Of a stretch of DNA of 64,000 nt, positions 42,465-53,081 are shown piece after piece; the stretch's first letter is position 1; each line of letters opens with the position of its first letter. Both the position numbers and the translations under genes were made by a program. Source of the stretch: Lachnoclostridium edouardi. Its GTDB lineage: Bacteria > Bacillota > Clostridia > Lachnospirales > Lachnospiraceae. The DNA lies in NCBI RefSeq assembly GCF_900240245.1, contig NZ_OESQ01000001.1, forward strand, positions 128,565 through 192,564. Reading direction: 5' to 3'. The notes beneath the pieces were generated by a model. That model ran no database searches. It saw nothing but the letters and a program-made list of their open reading frames with translations, and had not been told where the DNA came from.

Positions 42465-45125
42465 TTAATTTCCGTTCCACCTGTTTTTAAGTTTTGTCTG
42501 CAGCCTGTATAAGGTATTTAATGCGTCAATAGGAGTCATACTTCCTAATTCCAGCTCCCCCAGTTCTTTAATAATCTGGTCCTCCTGAACTGTGTCAAAT
42601 AAGGTCAGCTGTGAAAGCTCCACTTCATCCGGCTTTGGCACAGGCTTGTGCTGATTGGCAGCTGCTCCTGTTTTAGCTATTTCCTTGGCTTTGGCAGTAA
42701 TATCCGCGTCGCTTAGCTCATTTACCAGCTCTTTGGCTCTGGCAATTACAGGTTCCGGCACTCCGGCCAGCTTGGCAACCTGAATTCCGTAGCTTTTATC
42801 AGCTCCGCCTTTTACGATCTTCCGCAGAAAGACAATATCATCCCCCTGCTCTTTTACTGCAATGCAGTAATTGTTTACTCCGTTTAAAGTACCCTCCAGC
42901 TCTGTCAGCTCGTGATAATGAGTGGCAAATAAGGTTTTGGCTCCCAGAATTTTAGTGTTGCTGATATATTCTACCACAGCCCAGGCAATAGATAAGCCGT
43001 CAAAGGTGCTGGTGCCTCTTCCAATTTCATCTAAAATTAAAAGGCTGTTTCTGGTGGCGTTTCTCAATATGTTGGCTACCTCTGTCATTTCCACCATAAA
43101 TGTACTTTGGCCGGAGGCCAAATCGTCGGAGGCGCCTACCCTGGTGAAAATTCTGTCGCAGATGCCGATATTGGCTTCATCTGCAGGGACAAAGCTGCCG
43201 ATTTGAGCCATAAGCACAATTAAGGCAGTCTGGCGCATATAAGTAGACTTTCCGGCCATATTAGGGCCTGTAATAATGGAAACCCTGTTTTTCGTGTTAT
43301 CTAAATAAATGTCATTTGCCACAAACATGTCGTTGCGTATCATTTTTTCTACAACAGGATGGCGGCCGTTTTTAATCTGGATTACACCTTTTTCATTAAT
43401 TTTAGGTTTTACATAATTATTTCTGGTAGCTGCCAGGGAAAGGGAGGCAAATACGTCGATGCCTGCAATGGCCTTTGCTGTTTTCTGAATTCTTAATACC
43501 TGGCTGCCGATTTTATCTCTGACCTGGCAGAACAAATCGTATTCTAAGGAAAACAGCTTGTCCTCAGCTCCCATAATCACATCTTCCAGCTCTTTTAATT
43601 TATCTGTTGTAAAACGCTCTGCGTTTGTTAAGGTCTGCTTGCGCACAAAGTAATCAGGAACCTGATCCTTAAAGGAGTTTGTCACTTCAAAATAGTAACC
43701 GAACACTTTGTTAAACTTAACCTTTAAAGCTTTTATTCCCGTTTTTTCTCTTTCCTCAGCCTCCAGCTGAGCCAGCCACGTTTTGCCTTCTGTTTTGGCT
43801 TTTCTCAGCCTGTCTGTTTCCGGGTCAAAGCCGTCCTTAATAATGCCTCCTTCTTTGGAAGAAATAGGCGGCTCCTCCACAATGGCGCTTTCAATTAGCT
43901 GGTGCAGATCCTCTAAGCTGTCCAGCTCTTCATAAAACTCTTTTAAGGCAGGGCTGGTAAATTCAGATAAAATATTTTTTATGTAAGGAAGCATAGATAG
44001 GGAACTGGAAAATGCGATTAAATCTCTGGGATTAGCGGTGCGGTAGCTGATGCGGCCAATCAGGCGCTCCAGATCATAAATAGAGTTTAAGTATTCTCTC
44101 AGCTCTTCCCTTGCTATATAATTCATATTCAGCTCTTCAATACCGTTTTGCCGCTTTAAAATAGCCTCCCGCTGAATTAAAGGCTGTTCTACATATGTTC
44201 TCATTAATCTGGCGCCCATGGCAGTTTTCGTTTTATCTAAAACCCAAAGCAAGGTGCCTTTTTTCTGCTTTTCTCTTAATGTTTCAAGAAGCTCCAGATT
44301 TCTTCTTGTAGAAACGTCTAAAACCATATACTGCCCTACAGAATATGGAGTTATGCCTGTAATATGGGACAAAGTGTTTTTTTGTGTATCGTAAAGATAC
44401 TGCATAACAGCTCCTGCCGCAATTACGCCTGTATCGTATATGCCAAGACCCAGCCCCTCCAGACTATTTACATGGTAATGCTCTTTTAAAAGCTTTCTGC
44501 AGGACTCGTCGGAGAAAAATCTGGCTTCTAAGGATGACATGGCAAAATGGTATCTGTTTTTTAATTCCTCCACGTCGATTCCCGACATGAGAAAAGCCTC
44601 GTTACAGATAATTTCTGAAGGAGAAAACTTATTAATTTCATCTGTCAGCTCTCTTTCAGACTGAACCTCAGTTACCAAAAAATCACCAGTACTAATGTCT
44701 GCACTGGCAATTCCAAAGGTATCTCCCAGATATACAATTCCCATTAAATAATTATTTTTAGTTTCATCTAAAGCTACAGAGCTGGTAATAGTTCCCGGGG
44801 TGACAATTCTTACCACCTCCCTTTTAACAAGCCCCTTAGCTTGTTTCGGGTCTTCCATCTGCTCAGCGATAGCTACTTTGTAGCCCTTTTGAACCAGCTT
44901 ATTAAGATAAGTATCTACTGCGTGGAAGGGAACGCCGCACATAGGCGCCCTCTCCTCCATTCCGCATTCCTTTCCAGTTAAGGTGATTTCCAGCTCTCTG
45001 GAGGCTGTAATGGCGTCCTCAAAGAACATTTCATAAAAATCTCCTAATCTGTAAAACAGAATACAGTCGCTGTATTGCTTTTTTGTTTCTACATATTGAA
45101 ACATCATTGGTGATAATCCAGCCAT
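42465..45125 (-). CDS. mutS: DNA mismatch repair protein MutS
   Basis: MutS binds mismatched bases. The 886-residue product contains the mismatch-reading FYRLGDFYEMFF motif (F-x-E at about residues 30-33), connector and clamp domains, and the C-terminal ATPase with GPNMAGKST (Walker A), the LLILDEIGRGTSTFDG Walker B/signature region and FATHYHEL. It is followed by mutL after 11 bases. It is about 50 bases downstream of miaB with no terminator between them. Confidence 0.98.
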   Translation of the reverse strand: MAGLSPMMFQYVETKKQYSDCILFYRLGDFYEMFFEDAITASRELEITLTGKECGMEERAPMCGVPFHAVDTYLNKLVQKGYKVAIAEQMEDPKQAKGLVKREVVRIVTPGTITSSVALDETKNNYLMGIVYLGDTFGIASADISTGDFLVTEVQSERELTDEINKFSPSEIICNEAFLMSGIDVEELKNRYHFAMSSLEARFFSDESCRKLLKEHYHVNSLEGLGLGIYDTGVIAAGAVMQYLYDTQKNTLSHITGITPYSVGQYMVLDVSTRRNLELLETLREKQKKGTLLWVLDKTKTAMGARLMRTYVEQPLIQREAILKRQNGIEELNMNYIAREELREYLNSIYDLERLIGRISYRTANPRDLIAFSSSLSMLPYIKNILSEFTSPALKEFYEELDSLEDLHQLIESAIVEEPPISSKEGGIIKDGFDPETDRLRKAKTEGKTWLAQLEAEEREKTGIKALKVKFNKVFGYYFEVTNSFKDQVPDYFVRKQTLTNAERFTTDKLKELEDVIMGAEDKLFSLEYDLFCQVRDKIGSQVLRIQKTAKAIAGIDVFASLSLAATRNNYVKPKINEKGVIQIKNGRHPVVEKMIRNDMFVANDIYLDNTKNRVSIITGPNMAGKSTYMRQTALIVLMAQIGSFVPADEANIGICDRIFTRVGASDDLASGQSTFMVEMTEVANILRNATRNSLLILDEIGRGTSTFDGLSIAWAVVEYISNTKILGAKTLFATHYHELTELEGTLNGVNNYCIAVKEQGDDIVFLRKIVKGGADKSYGIQVAKLAGVPEPVIARAKELVNELSDADITAKAKEIAKTGAAANQHKPVPKPDEVELSQLTLFDTVQEDQIIKELGELELGSMTPIDALNTLYRLQTKLKNRWNGN

Positions 45126-45177
45126 GTTTCTTTTCCTCTTTCTGAATATTCTGTACAGGAAAAAGGCTAAATTATAT

Positions 45178-46701
45178 TTAAGCCTTCACCTGACTTCCCA
45201 TATAATAAAAGCCTTTGCTTTCCTCTAAATATACATCTGTAATTTTTCCAATCAGAGAGGGATCTCCTGGAAAATGAACTACAGTGTTGTTGCTTAGACG
45301 GCCTGTAAGCCATCCTTTTAAGTGGCTGTCCTCTTCCTCCGTCAGCACCTTTTGGACAGTGTGCAGATCTCTGCCTGACACCTTCCCGGCAATAGTCTGA
45401 ACCTCTTTTAAAAGACGGTCAAACCTGTCTTTCACTACAGGCTCAGGCACCTGATTTTCCATAGCTGCGGCAGGGGTTCCTGTTCTTTTAGAATATATAA
45501 AAGTAAAGGCGCTGTCAAAGCGAACTTTTCTCACCACGTCCAAGGTATCCTGAAAATCCTCCTCCGTCTCCCCTGGAAATCCTACAATAATATCAGTGGT
45601 CAGGGAGATGCCGGGCACAGCCTTTTTGATTTTTTCCGCCAGCTGTAAATACTGCTCCTTTGTATATCTGCGGTTCATTGCCTTTAGTATTCTGCTGCTT
45701 CCCGACTGCATAGGAAGGTGAAGGTGAAGACAGATTTTTTTAGAGTTCTTCATCACCTCAATCAGCTGGTCTGATAAATCTTTGGGGTGGGAGGTCATAA
45801 AGCGGATTCTTTCAATTCCCGGAATCTGCTCTACCTGCTCTAACAGCTGAGCAAAGGTAATAGGATTGTCCAAGGTCTTTCCGTAGGAATTTACATTCTG
45901 GCCTAAAAGCATAATTTCCACAACCCCTTCTGAGGCCAGCTTCTCAATTTCCCTCAGGATCTCCTCAGGCTTTCTGCTTCTCTCCCGTCCTCTTACATAA
46001 GGCACAATGCAGTAGCTGCAGAAATTGTTGCAGCCAAACATAATATTTACCCCGGATTTAAAAGGATATTTCCGTTTAGAAGGCAGATCCTCCACAATTT
46101 CTGTAGTGCCTTCCCAAACGTCTATTGTCATATGATCCTCAGTTAATCTGTTAAAAATCAGCTCGGCCAGTTTGAAAATATTGTGGGTGCCGAATATAAT
46201 ATCTACGAATTTGTAGTCCTTTTTTATTTTTTCCACTACATCAGGCTCCTGCATCATACAGCCGCAGAGCGCCACCAGCATAGACGGATTTTTCTTTTTC
46301 AGATTATGTACAAATCCCAGATGGCCGTATACTTTTTGGTTGGCGTTTTCTCGGACGGTACATGTATTGTACAAAACAAAGGAGGCAGCTTCTGACTCTG
46401 CTTCGCAAAGACCGGCCTGGTTCAGAATCGCCTGAAGCTTTTCTGAATCCTTGGCGTTCATCTGGCAGCCGTAAGTTTCAATGTGAAATGTGCCGTATAT
46501 TTCTTTTTCCAGCATTTCTTTTATTTGTTCTTCTCCAAACTGCCTTTTAGCTTCCCCGGAATCTATCATAAACTGGAAGCGGGCCTTAAAAAGAGCCTTT
46601 ACCTGGCGGATAAAGTAAAGCTGGCGTTCCGGCTCTTTTCCCGGCGCTTCCTCATATATTTTATTAAAATCAAAGTGTTTCATATAATCATTTGCTTTCA
46701 T
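45178..46701 (-). CDS. miaB: tRNA methylthiotransferase MiaB
   Basis: MiaB adds a methylthio group to isopentenyl-A37 of tRNA. The 507-residue product has the N-terminal UPF0004 cluster-binding domain with cysteines in TYGCQMN, YNTCTVR and CGCMMQ, the radical SAM motif CNNFCSYC and a C-terminal TRAM domain (about 430-500). The N-terminus is somewhat longer than in E. coli, a Clostridial feature. The start ATGA overlaps the proA stop. It is in one run with mutS-mutL-miaA. Confidence 0.97.
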   Translation of the reverse strand: MKANDYMKHFDFNKIYEEAPGKEPERQLYFIRQVKALFKARFQFMIDSGEAKRQFGEEQIKEMLEKEIYGTFHIETYGCQMNAKDSEKLQAILNQAGLCEAESEAASFVLYNTCTVRENANQKVYGHLGFVHNLKKKNPSMLVALCGCMMQEPDVVEKIKKDYKFVDIIFGTHNIFKLAELIFNRLTEDHMTIDVWEGTTEIVEDLPSKRKYPFKSGVNIMFGCNNFCSYCIVPYVRGRERSRKPEEILREIEKLASEGVVEIMLLGQNVNSYGKTLDNPITFAQLLEQVEQIPGIERIRFMTSHPKDLSDQLIEVMKNSKKICLHLHLPMQSGSSRILKAMNRRYTKEQYLQLAEKIKKAVPGISLTTDIIVGFPGETEEDFQDTLDVVRKVRFDSAFTFIYSKRTGTPAAAMENQVPEPVVKDRFDRLLKEVQTIAGKVSGRDLHTVQKVLTEEEDSHLKGWLTGRLSNNTVVHFPGDPSLIGKITDVYLEESKGFYYMGSQVKA

Positions 46702-47942
46702 TTTCTGATCTGTCCATTTCCATAAATAATGTATTTTGTAGTAGTCAGCTCTTTCAGTCCCATAGGTCCTCTGGCGTGAAGCTTTTGAGTGCTGATGCCG
46801 ATTTCAGCCCCAAAACCGAATTCAAAGCCGTCTGTAAACCTGGTAGAAGCATTTACATATACTGCCGCGGCATCTATTTCATTTAAAAACTTCTGAGCAT
46901 TGAAGTAATTGCCGGTAATAATAGATTCAGAATGTCCTGTGTTGTAACAATTAATATGACTGATGGCTTCCTCCACAGAACTTACTGTTTTTACAGATAA
47001 AATATAATCTAAATATTCTGTGCCCCAGTCCTCCTTAGAAGCTTCAGAAAATTCAGGCACAATACTTCTGGCCGCCCCATCTCCCCTGATTTCCACCTGG
47101 TATTTGTCCAGCCTTTCCTTTAACATAGGCAGAAATTTAGCCGCTGCATTTTCGTGGACAACTAAAGATTCGCAGGCATTGCACACGCCGATTCTCTGAG
47201 TCTTTGCATTTTCCACAATATCTAAAGCCATAGAAAGATCTGCAGACTCGTCTACATAAATATGGCAGTTTCCCGTGCCTGTTTCTATTACCGGCACAGT
47301 GCTGTTTTCCACTACTGTGCGGATCAGCCCTGCTCCTCCCCTGGGAATCAAAACGTCTACATATTGATTCATTTTCATCAGCTGTTTTGTAGTTTCTCTG
47401 TCTGTATCTGTAATGAGAAGGATTGCCTCCTTTGGAAGGTGATTTTTTTCCAAACCTTTTCTCAAACAATCTACAATAGCCATATTGGAGTGAAGGGCGT
47501 CGCTGCCTCCTTTTAAAATCACTGCATTTCCTGTTTTAAAACAAAGTCCGAAGGCGTCTGCCGTAACATTAGGTCTGGCCTCGTAAATAATCCCGATTAC
47601 TCCCAGAGGAACTCTTTTCTTTCCAATAAGAAGTCCGTTGGGGCGCTCTTTCATGGACTCGACTTCCCCTACAGGGTCATCTAAATCGGCAATCTGAAAA
47701 AGTCCCTCCGCCATAGCCTGAATTCTGTTGTGATTTAATTCCAGACGGTCCAAAAGTCCCTGGTTCATTCCACGGCTTCTGCCATTTTCCATATCTATTT
47801 TATTGGCCTCTAAAATAGCTGCTTCTCCCTCTAATAAAGCGTTGGCTGCAGCCTTTAACCCCATATCCTTTTCTGCTTTTCCCAATTTGCCTAAAAGGCG
47901 GGAAACCTCCCTGGCCTGTCTGCCAATTTCAAGTAATTCCAT
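46698..47942 (-). CDS. proA: Gamma-glutamyl phosphate reductase
   Basis: ProA reduces glutamyl-5-phosphate to the semialdehyde in proline synthesis. The 414-residue product is an aldehyde-dehydrogenase-fold enzyme with the catalytic cysteine in [14 protein letters not shown] (about residue 249) and the [12 protein letters not shown] motif. The ATG at 47942 is 9 bases after GGAGG; the TTG at 47948 is too close. proB lies 0.8 kb upstream, with fau and a DUF896 gene between them. Confidence 0.97.
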   Translation of the reverse strand: MELLEIGRQAREVSRLLGKLGKAEKDMGLKAAANALLEGEAAILEANKIDMENGRSRGMNQGLLDRLELNHNRIQAMAEGLFQIADLDDPVGEVESMKERPNGLLIGKKRVPLGVIGIIYEARPNVTADAFGLCFKTGNAVILKGGSDALHSNMAIVDCLRKGLEKNHLPKEAILLITDTDRETTKQLMKMNQYVDVLIPRGGAGLIRTVVENSTVPVIETGTGNCHIYVDESADLSMALDIVENAKTQRIGVCNACESLVVHENAAAKFLPMLKERLDKYQVEIRGDGAARSIVPEFSEASKEDWGTEYLDYILSVKTVSSVEEAISHINCYNTGHSESIITGNYFNAQKFLNEIDAAAVYVNASTRFTDGFEFGFGAEIGISTQKLHARGPMGLKELTTTKYIIYGNGQIRK

Positions 47943-48531
47943 GCTCAAGTACCTCCTTTTCAGTAATAATCAGATCCATTTTTACATCCAGACTGCTGTG
48001 GGGAACAGATGAAAACAGCTGAAATCCATAGCAGCAGCCGGCAGTAAAAAGCTTAGTCTGCCCTTCTAAATATTTATCGTAAAAGCCTCCTCCGTACCCG
48101 ATTCTGCTTCCGTCCCGGCCAAAAGCTGTGCCTGGCACAATCATAAATCCTAAACTTTCATTGCGGGGAATAAGGGGGCAGGTAGAGTTAGGCTCTAAAA
48201 TCCCCATAAAACCTGGCTCTAAACAATTCATAGATATAATTTCATAAAATTCCATAACAGAGCCTGTTACTTTAGGAACCGCGGTTTTTATGCCGTTTTC
48301 CCAGCACCAGGCCAGCAGCTTCTTTGTGTCAGCTTCATCCTGCATGGAAACATAAGTATACAGAAAACAGCCCTGGCGAAAACCGGCTGTCCATTCCGGC
48401 TTTTTAAGTACAGAGATCACTGTTTTAAAAAGCTGGTTATCCAGAGCCTGCTTTTCTTTACTAGATAAACTTCTCCTTTGGCTTAAAACAGTATTTCTAA
48501 GCTCCTTTTTATACTTCTTTAATGTTTCCAT
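47929..48531 (-). CDS. fau: 5-formyltetrahydrofolate cyclo-ligase
   Basis: This enzyme converts 5-formyl-THF to 5,10-methenyl-THF with ATP. The 200-residue product has the basic N-terminal [16 protein letters not shown] motif and the C-terminal ATP-site signature [19 protein letters not shown]. It overlaps proA by 14 bases and the DUF896 gene by 23, so translation is coupled to both. Its place inside the proline operon appears to be a chance operon merger. Confidence 0.93.
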   Translation of the reverse strand: METLKKYKKELRNTVLSQRRSLSSKEKQALDNQLFKTVISVLKKPEWTAGFRQGCFLYTYVSMQDEADTKKLLAWCWENGIKTAVPKVTGSVMEFYEIISMNCLEPGFMGILEPNSTCPLIPRNESLGFMIVPGTAFGRDGSRIGYGGGFYDKYLEGQTKLFTAGCCYGFQLFSSVPHSSLDVKMDLIITEKEVLEHGIT

Positions 48532-48730
48532 ATTTTTTTCCCAGGTCAGTAATAGAACCGTCTTTTTCTTTAATAGAAATATTATTTAAGGTTCCTCTCA
48601 TATTCTGACGGATAGCCGCTAAATATTCCTGCCTTAACTGAGCCTGTTCAGCCTTTTCCTCATCAGTTAGGCCTACAGCCTGAGACTTGTGATATAAAGT
48701 ATTAATTCGGTCAATTTTTTCCTGATTCAT
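48509..48730 (-). CDS. DUF896 (YnzC-family) small protein
   Basis: This 73-residue helical protein matches DUF896/UPF0291. The N-terminal EKIDRINTLYHKSQAVGLTDEE and the following RQEYLAAIRQNMRG helix form the family helical hairpin. In Bacillus, ynzC is in the SOS operon with yneA. Here it is 38 kb away from the yneA-like gene, between proB and fau, with no visible LexA box. AAAGGAGG lies before the ATG. Function unknown. Confidence 0.88.
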   Translation of the reverse strand: MNQEKIDRINTLYHKSQAVGLTDEEKAEQAQLRQEYLAAIRQNMRGTLNNISIKEKDGSITDLGKKYGNIKEV

Positions 48731-48751
48731 AGAAAGTCCTCCTTTTGTCTG

Positions 48752-49612
48752 TTAATATTTATTGTCTATAAAGTCCATTAAGTCAAAATCTAAATTAGAG
48801 TGAGCCAAAAATAAGGTGCCTACCTGACTTCCGCTTATAATTTGATATACTACATCTAAAGATTCCCCGTTGGCAATTACCATGTCGGAGCCGCTGTCAG
48901 TAGCGATTCTGGCTGCAGCCAGCTTAGCCGCCATGCCGCCTGTGCCTACGTCGCTGCCTGTAGTTTCCTTTCCCATATCCATAAGCTGAGAAGTAATTTC
49001 CCCTACAAAGCTGATAAACCTGGCATCCGGATGTCTTTTCGGATCGTCAGAATACAGACCGTCTATGTCAGAAAGCAGAATCAGCAAATCAGCATTAATG
49101 AGAGCCGCTACAATAGCAGAAAGACGGTCATTGTCTCCAAATTGGATTTCGTGGGTGGAGACAGTATCGTTTTCATTTACAATAGGAATGGCTCCCAGCT
49201 TCAGAAGTTCATCAAAAGTATTTTGGGCATTATATCTGGAGGTGTCGTTTGTCATTGTGCTTTTTGTCAGAAGTACCTGAGCTGCTGTTTGATTATATTC
49301 AGAAAAAAGGCGCTGATACACCATCATCAGTCTGGCCTGACCTACAGCGGCGTATGCCTGTTTTTCTGAAATGGTTTCAGGCTTTTGCCTGTGTCCAAGA
49401 GCCTGTCTGCCTGCCGCAATAGCGCCTGAAGAAACAAGAACTACTTCTTTTCCGCTTCCCTTCAGATCGCTGATTACTCGTATGAGTTTTTCTATTTTCT
49501 GCAGATTCAGTTCCCCTGTCTCCTTGTGGGTCAGGGAGGAAGAACCGATTTTTATAACAATTCTTTTTTTATTTTTCAGCAGACTTCTGCTGATTTGCTC
49601 TGAAACTTCCAT
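48752..49612 (-). CDS. proB: Glutamate 5-kinase
   Basis: ProB phosphorylates glutamate, the first and feedback-regulated step of proline synthesis. The 286-residue product has the amino-acid-kinase fold with KIGSSSL near the start, SSGAIAAG and the NENDTVS segment. It ends without the C-terminal PUA domain of the E. coli enzyme (about 367 residues), as in several Firmicutes. It starts the proB-DUF896-fau-proA run. Confidence 0.96.
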   Translation of the reverse strand: MEVSEQISRSLLKNKKRIVIKIGSSSLTHKETGELNLQKIEKLIRVISDLKGSGKEVVLVSSGAIAAGRQALGHRQKPETISEKQAYAAVGQARLMMVYQRLFSEYNQTAAQVLLTKSTMTNDTSRYNAQNTFDELLKLGAIPIVNENDTVSTHEIQFGDNDRLSAIVAALINADLLILLSDIDGLYSDDPKRHPDARFISFVGEITSQLMDMGKETTGSDVGTGGMAAKLAAARIATDSGSDMVIANGESLDVVYQIISGSQVGTLFLAHSNLDFDLMDFIDNKY

Positions 49613-49628
49613 AATACACTCTCTTTCT

Positions 49629-51221
49629 CTATTTTAAAGGTCTGTATCTGCGGCAGATTTCTTCTGCAATTCTAAGACCGTCCATGGCGGCGGAGGTGAT
49701 GCCTCCCGCATAGCCCGCCCCTTCTCCGCAGGGAAACAGCCCCTTTATCTGACTTTCATAAAATTCATTTCTGGGAATCCTAACTGGCGAGGAGGTACGG
49801 CTTTCCACCCCGGCTAAAATGGCGTCTTTTCTGTTAAAGCTCTGGATTTTTCTGCCAAAATCCTCCATTCCCTCTATAAATGCCTCTCCTATATAAGGCG
49901 GCAGCATTTCTTTTAAATTGCTGAATGTATATGCGCCCTTAAATTCAGGGGCAATGTCCCCAAACTCTCTGGATTCTTTATTTGCCTGGAAATCTCCGTA
50001 CAGCTGAATGGGAATCTTCCCTTTTCCATAGGAAAAGGCTGCTGCCTCCAGCTTTCTCTGAAAGGCAACTCCGGCCAAGGGCCCCGTACCTTCAAAATCT
50101 TCTGGGGTCACTGTGACAATAATGGCGCTGTTTGCGTTTTTTCCGTCTCTGGCGTGATAACTCATGCCGTTTACAGCCAGCCTTCCCTCCTCGGAGGAAG
50201 CATTGATTACATAGCCTCCCGGGCACATACAGAAGGAATAAACTCCTCTGCCTCCCCTGGACTGGTAAGTAACCTTGTAGCTGGCAGGCCCTAGAATTTT
50301 GCTGTTTCCCGGTCCATACTGTGAAATATCAATCATGGTTTGGGGATGCTGAATGCGAAGTCCTACGGCAAAGGATTTTTGCTCCATGGGAACTCCACGT
50401 TTTTCCAAAACTTCAAAGGTATCTCTGGCGCTGTGGCCAATGGCCAGCACTGCAGCTTCCAAATTTAACTGCTCTGCCCCATTAATCTCTAAAGCCGTCA
50501 AACGGCCCTTTTCTATATGAAAATCTGTTACCTGGGAAGAAAAGCGGACTTCCCCTCCCAGACGAATAATTTCCTGTCTCATGGAGGACACAATATTTCC
50601 TAAAACGTCAGTGCCAATATGAGGTTTGTTTACATAGAGCACAGAGGGATCGGCGCCGAATTCCACTAAAAGCTCCAATACCTTGCGGTTTCTTTGAACA
50701 GGATCTTTCACTAAGGTATTTAGCTTGCCGTCGGAAAAGGTACCTGCTCCCCCTTCCCCAAACTGTACATTAGAATTTAAATCCAGCTTTTCTCCCATCC
50801 AAAATGCTTCCGCCTTTTTGCGCCTTACATCAGCCGCTTCTCCTCTTTCCAGTATAATAGGACAATATCCCTCTCTGGCCAGTATTAAGCCGCAGAACAG
50901 ACCTGCAGGGCCGTCGCCAATAATTACAGGCGGAAAGGCTAAGGTTTGACTTCCATATTCAGGAAGACAATATTTGTTTAAAGGAGCTGAGGAAATCTGA
51001 GGATTTTTCAGCTTTTTTATAATCTGATTTTCTTTGTCTGCACTAACGTCCACAGTATATATGTATAAAATATGGTCTTTTTTTCTGGCGTCTACAGACT
51101 GTTTTACAATCTGGATCTTTTTTATATTATGTTCAGGTATTTTCAGCTCTTTACTTATTTTATGAGCCAAATCTTCCCTGGTGTGATCAATAGGTAATTT
51201 TAACTGATTAATTCTTATCAT
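49629..51221 (-). CDS. FAD-dependent oxidoreductase (COG2509-like)
   Basis: This 530-residue flavoprotein has an N-terminal alpha/beta domain (about 1-85) and a dinucleotide-binding GDGPAGLFCGLILAREG motif (about 101-117), then a C-terminal GEGAGYAGGITSAAMDG motif (about 500-516) that contacts FAD. This is the family of uncharacterised FAD-dependent dehydrogenases widespread in Clostridia. Substrate unknown. It follows the next flavoprotein by only 1 base, so both are one transcript. Confidence 0.88.
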   Translation of the reverse strand: MIRINQLKLPIDHTREDLAHKISKELKIPEHNIKKIQIVKQSVDARKKDHILYIYTVDVSADKENQIIKKLKNPQISSAPLNKYCLPEYGSQTLAFPPVIIGDGPAGLFCGLILAREGYCPIILERGEAADVRRKKAEAFWMGEKLDLNSNVQFGEGGAGTFSDGKLNTLVKDPVQRNRKVLELLVEFGADPSVLYVNKPHIGTDVLGNIVSSMRQEIIRLGGEVRFSSQVTDFHIEKGRLTALEINGAEQLNLEAAVLAIGHSARDTFEVLEKRGVPMEQKSFAVGLRIQHPQTMIDISQYGPGNSKILGPASYKVTYQSRGGRGVYSFCMCPGGYVINASSEEGRLAVNGMSYHARDGKNANSAIIVTVTPEDFEGTGPLAGVAFQRKLEAAAFSYGKGKIPIQLYGDFQANKESREFGDIAPEFKGAYTFSNLKEMLPPYIGEAFIEGMEDFGRKIQSFNRKDAILAGVESRTSSPVRIPRNEFYESQIKGLFPCGEGAGYAGGITSAAMDGLRIAEEICRRYRPLK

Positions 51222-51222
51222 A

Positions 51223-52500
51223 TTACTTCCCGCCTTTCAAGCCTAAAGCATTGGCAGCAGATTTTCCGGCAATATATCCGCTGGACCAGGCCCACTGAAG
51301 ATTGTAGCCTCCACATATTCCGTCTACATCTAAAAGCTCTCCTGCCAAAAATAATCCAGGCACTAAAAAAGATTCTAAGGTGGCGTGGTTTACCTCTGAA
51401 GTGTCTACGCCGCCGCAGCAGACCTGGGCGTTTTCAAAGGGCTTTGTAGACGTGACAACGGCTTGAAAGCTGTGGAGATTTAAAGCCAACGCCTGAAGCT
51501 GTTTTGGTGTTAAGCTGGAGACAAAAGCTTCTGCTGCTATTCCGGATTTTTTTAACAGCACTGCGGAAAGCTTATTATTTACAGCCCCTGTCAGAAACTC
51601 ACTGCAGCGCTTATAGCCGCACTGTTCTTTCCGTCTAAAAAGGAAATGGTCTAATTGATCTTTTGTCATGCCTGGAAAAAAGTTAATAGAAACTGTTACC
51701 TGCTTCTTTTCATCTAAAGCTTTAGAGGCAAAACGGCTGATCTGAAAGGTGGGAATTCCGGAAATACCGTAATCTGTCAGCTGCAGCTCTCCCTGGTCAG
51801 CTACAGCCTGTTTTTTATCTATGTACAAGGTAAGCTTAGCTTCTGTGCGGATTCCGGCCAGCTGTTTATATTCCTTTCCTAAACAGCACAGCTGAACAAG
51901 GGCAGGCAACGGCTTTTTAATGCGATGCCCCAGACTTTTAGCCAGGGCATAACCGCTGCCGTCAGAACCAAGGACAGGGGCTGCCCTTCCGCCTGTCGCC
52001 AAAATCAAAGCATCTGCATATATTTTCTTAATCTCCTGCTTTTCACTATTTTGTATTTTAAAGATTACAGTAAAACATTTATTATTATAAGAAATCTTTT
52101 CCACGTAACTGCCGCATAAAATAGTTGCGCCCTGGTTTTCCGCTTCAGTTTTCAAAAGCTCCATAACAGAAGAAGCCTGCTCTGAATAAGGATAAATATA
52201 TCCGTTTTTATTTTTGGGAAGCAGGCCTATGCGGCAGAAAAAGTCTAATGTCTGTTCAGGCGGAAATTGTTTAATGACCTTCATGGGAAAAGATTTATTG
52301 TCGCTTCGGTAGCAGGAAGGGGACATGTGCAGATTTGTTAAATTACATTTTCCATTGCCTGTAGACAGCAGTTTTTTCCCTACTTGATTCATACGCTCTA
52401 AAATAATAGTATGGGCGCCGGCCTGGGCTGCCGTAATAGCTGCCATTAAGCCTGCAGCTCCTCCGCCCACTACTGCCACTGTCTTTTTTTGTCCCTTCAT
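51223..52500 (-). CDS. HI0933/BaiN-like flavoprotein
   Basis: This 425-residue flavoprotein belongs to the HI0933/YhiN group. It has the FAD motif VVGGGAAGLMAAITAAQAG (about 9-27), the NGKCNLTN motif (about 49-56) and a C-terminal GICGGYNLQWAWSSG. The related BaiN acts in bile-acid dehydroxylation in gut Clostridia, but most members are uncharacterised, so no substrate is claimed. The ATG at 52500 follows GGAGGAG; a longer in-frame start at 52545 lies at the promoter. A sigma-A-like promoter is directly upstream. Confidence 0.88.
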   Translation of the reverse strand: MKGQKKTVAVVGGGAAGLMAAITAAQAGAHTIILERMNQVGKKLLSTGNGKCNLTNLHMSPSCYRSDNKSFPMKVIKQFPPEQTLDFFCRIGLLPKNKNGYIYPYSEQASSVMELLKTEAENQGATILCGSYVEKISYNNKCFTVIFKIQNSEKQEIKKIYADALILATGGRAAPVLGSDGSGYALAKSLGHRIKKPLPALVQLCCLGKEYKQLAGIRTEAKLTLYIDKKQAVADQGELQLTDYGISGIPTFQISRFASKALDEKKQVTVSINFFPGMTKDQLDHFLFRRKEQCGYKRCSEFLTGAVNNKLSAVLLKKSGIAAEAFVSSLTPKQLQALALNLHSFQAVVTSTKPFENAQVCCGGVDTSEVNHATLESFLVPGLFLAGELLDVDGICGGYNLQWAWSSGYIAGKSAANALGLKGGK

Positions 52501-52540
52501 CTGCTCCTCCAACCTTTGACCTAATGTAATTCTCCGTGAT

Positions 52541-52569
52541 ATCATATCACACTGCCTGTAATCTTACAA
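52541..52569 (-). promoter_or_regulatory. Sigma-A promoter of the flavoprotein genes
   Basis: On the minus strand -35 TTGTAA (52569-52564), 17 bases, -10 TATGAT (52546-52541). It would drive the two flavoprotein genes and possibly the proline run. Its -10 overlaps the upstream in-frame start of the HI0933-like gene. Confidence 0.65.
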
Positions 52570-52612
52570 CTTAAAAATTCCTGGCAAAGGCAGTGGAAAG
52601 GGCCTGTTTTTA

Positions 52613-53023
52613 TTAGCTGGTAAAGGATTCCAGATAGCTGAAAACATCCATCATAGAGGAGAACCAGATGCCCTCCCTCAGCCTGGCCTGCTCTTTTTCA
52701 GGAAAGTCAGTAATAGGCACATGAGTGTACAAACAGTCTGACGGGTTGTTTTTGGTAAATACCAGAAGAAAGCCGTCCTCCACCACTAAATAATATTGAT
52801 TAATGCTTTCTCTGTTGGCCGCTTCAGCCGCGCTGCTATCCTCCTCAGATGTTTCCTCAGAAGCTTTGCTGGCAATATAATTTTCTTTTACAGTTTCTGT
52901 GGCAATTTCTGTGCCAGGCAGGGCCTGGGCATTTTCCCGGCTTTTTACAGTTGCTACTGCACCTATTGCCAGACATACGGCGCAGACTGCCGCAAATAAT
53001 AAACAGATACTATATTTTTTCAT
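52613..53023 (-). CDS. Membrane-anchored protein with BofC-like C-terminus
   Basis: This 136-residue protein has an N-terminal membrane or signal segment (about 4-26), an acidic linker with TSEEDSSAAEAANRE (about 58-72) and a C-terminal region, YYLVVEDGFLLVFTKN onward, resembling the BofC C-terminal fold seen in sporulating Firmicutes. It is likely outside the membrane. The role is unknown; BofC in Bacillus controls pro-sigma-K processing, but only the fold is suggested here. GGAGGAA precedes the ATG. It lies 58 bases after the flippase gene. Confidence 0.65.
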   Translation of the reverse strand: MKKYSICLLFAAVCAVCLAIGAVATVKSRENAQALPGTEIATETVKENYIASKASEETSEEDSSAAEAANRESINQYYLVVEDGFLLVFTKNNPSDCLYTHVPITDFPEKEQARLREGIWFSSMMDVFSYLESFTS

Positions 53024-53081
53024 AGGATCATTCCTCCTTATAAATGTAGTATCTGCTTATTTCTTCCTTCATATACAATTT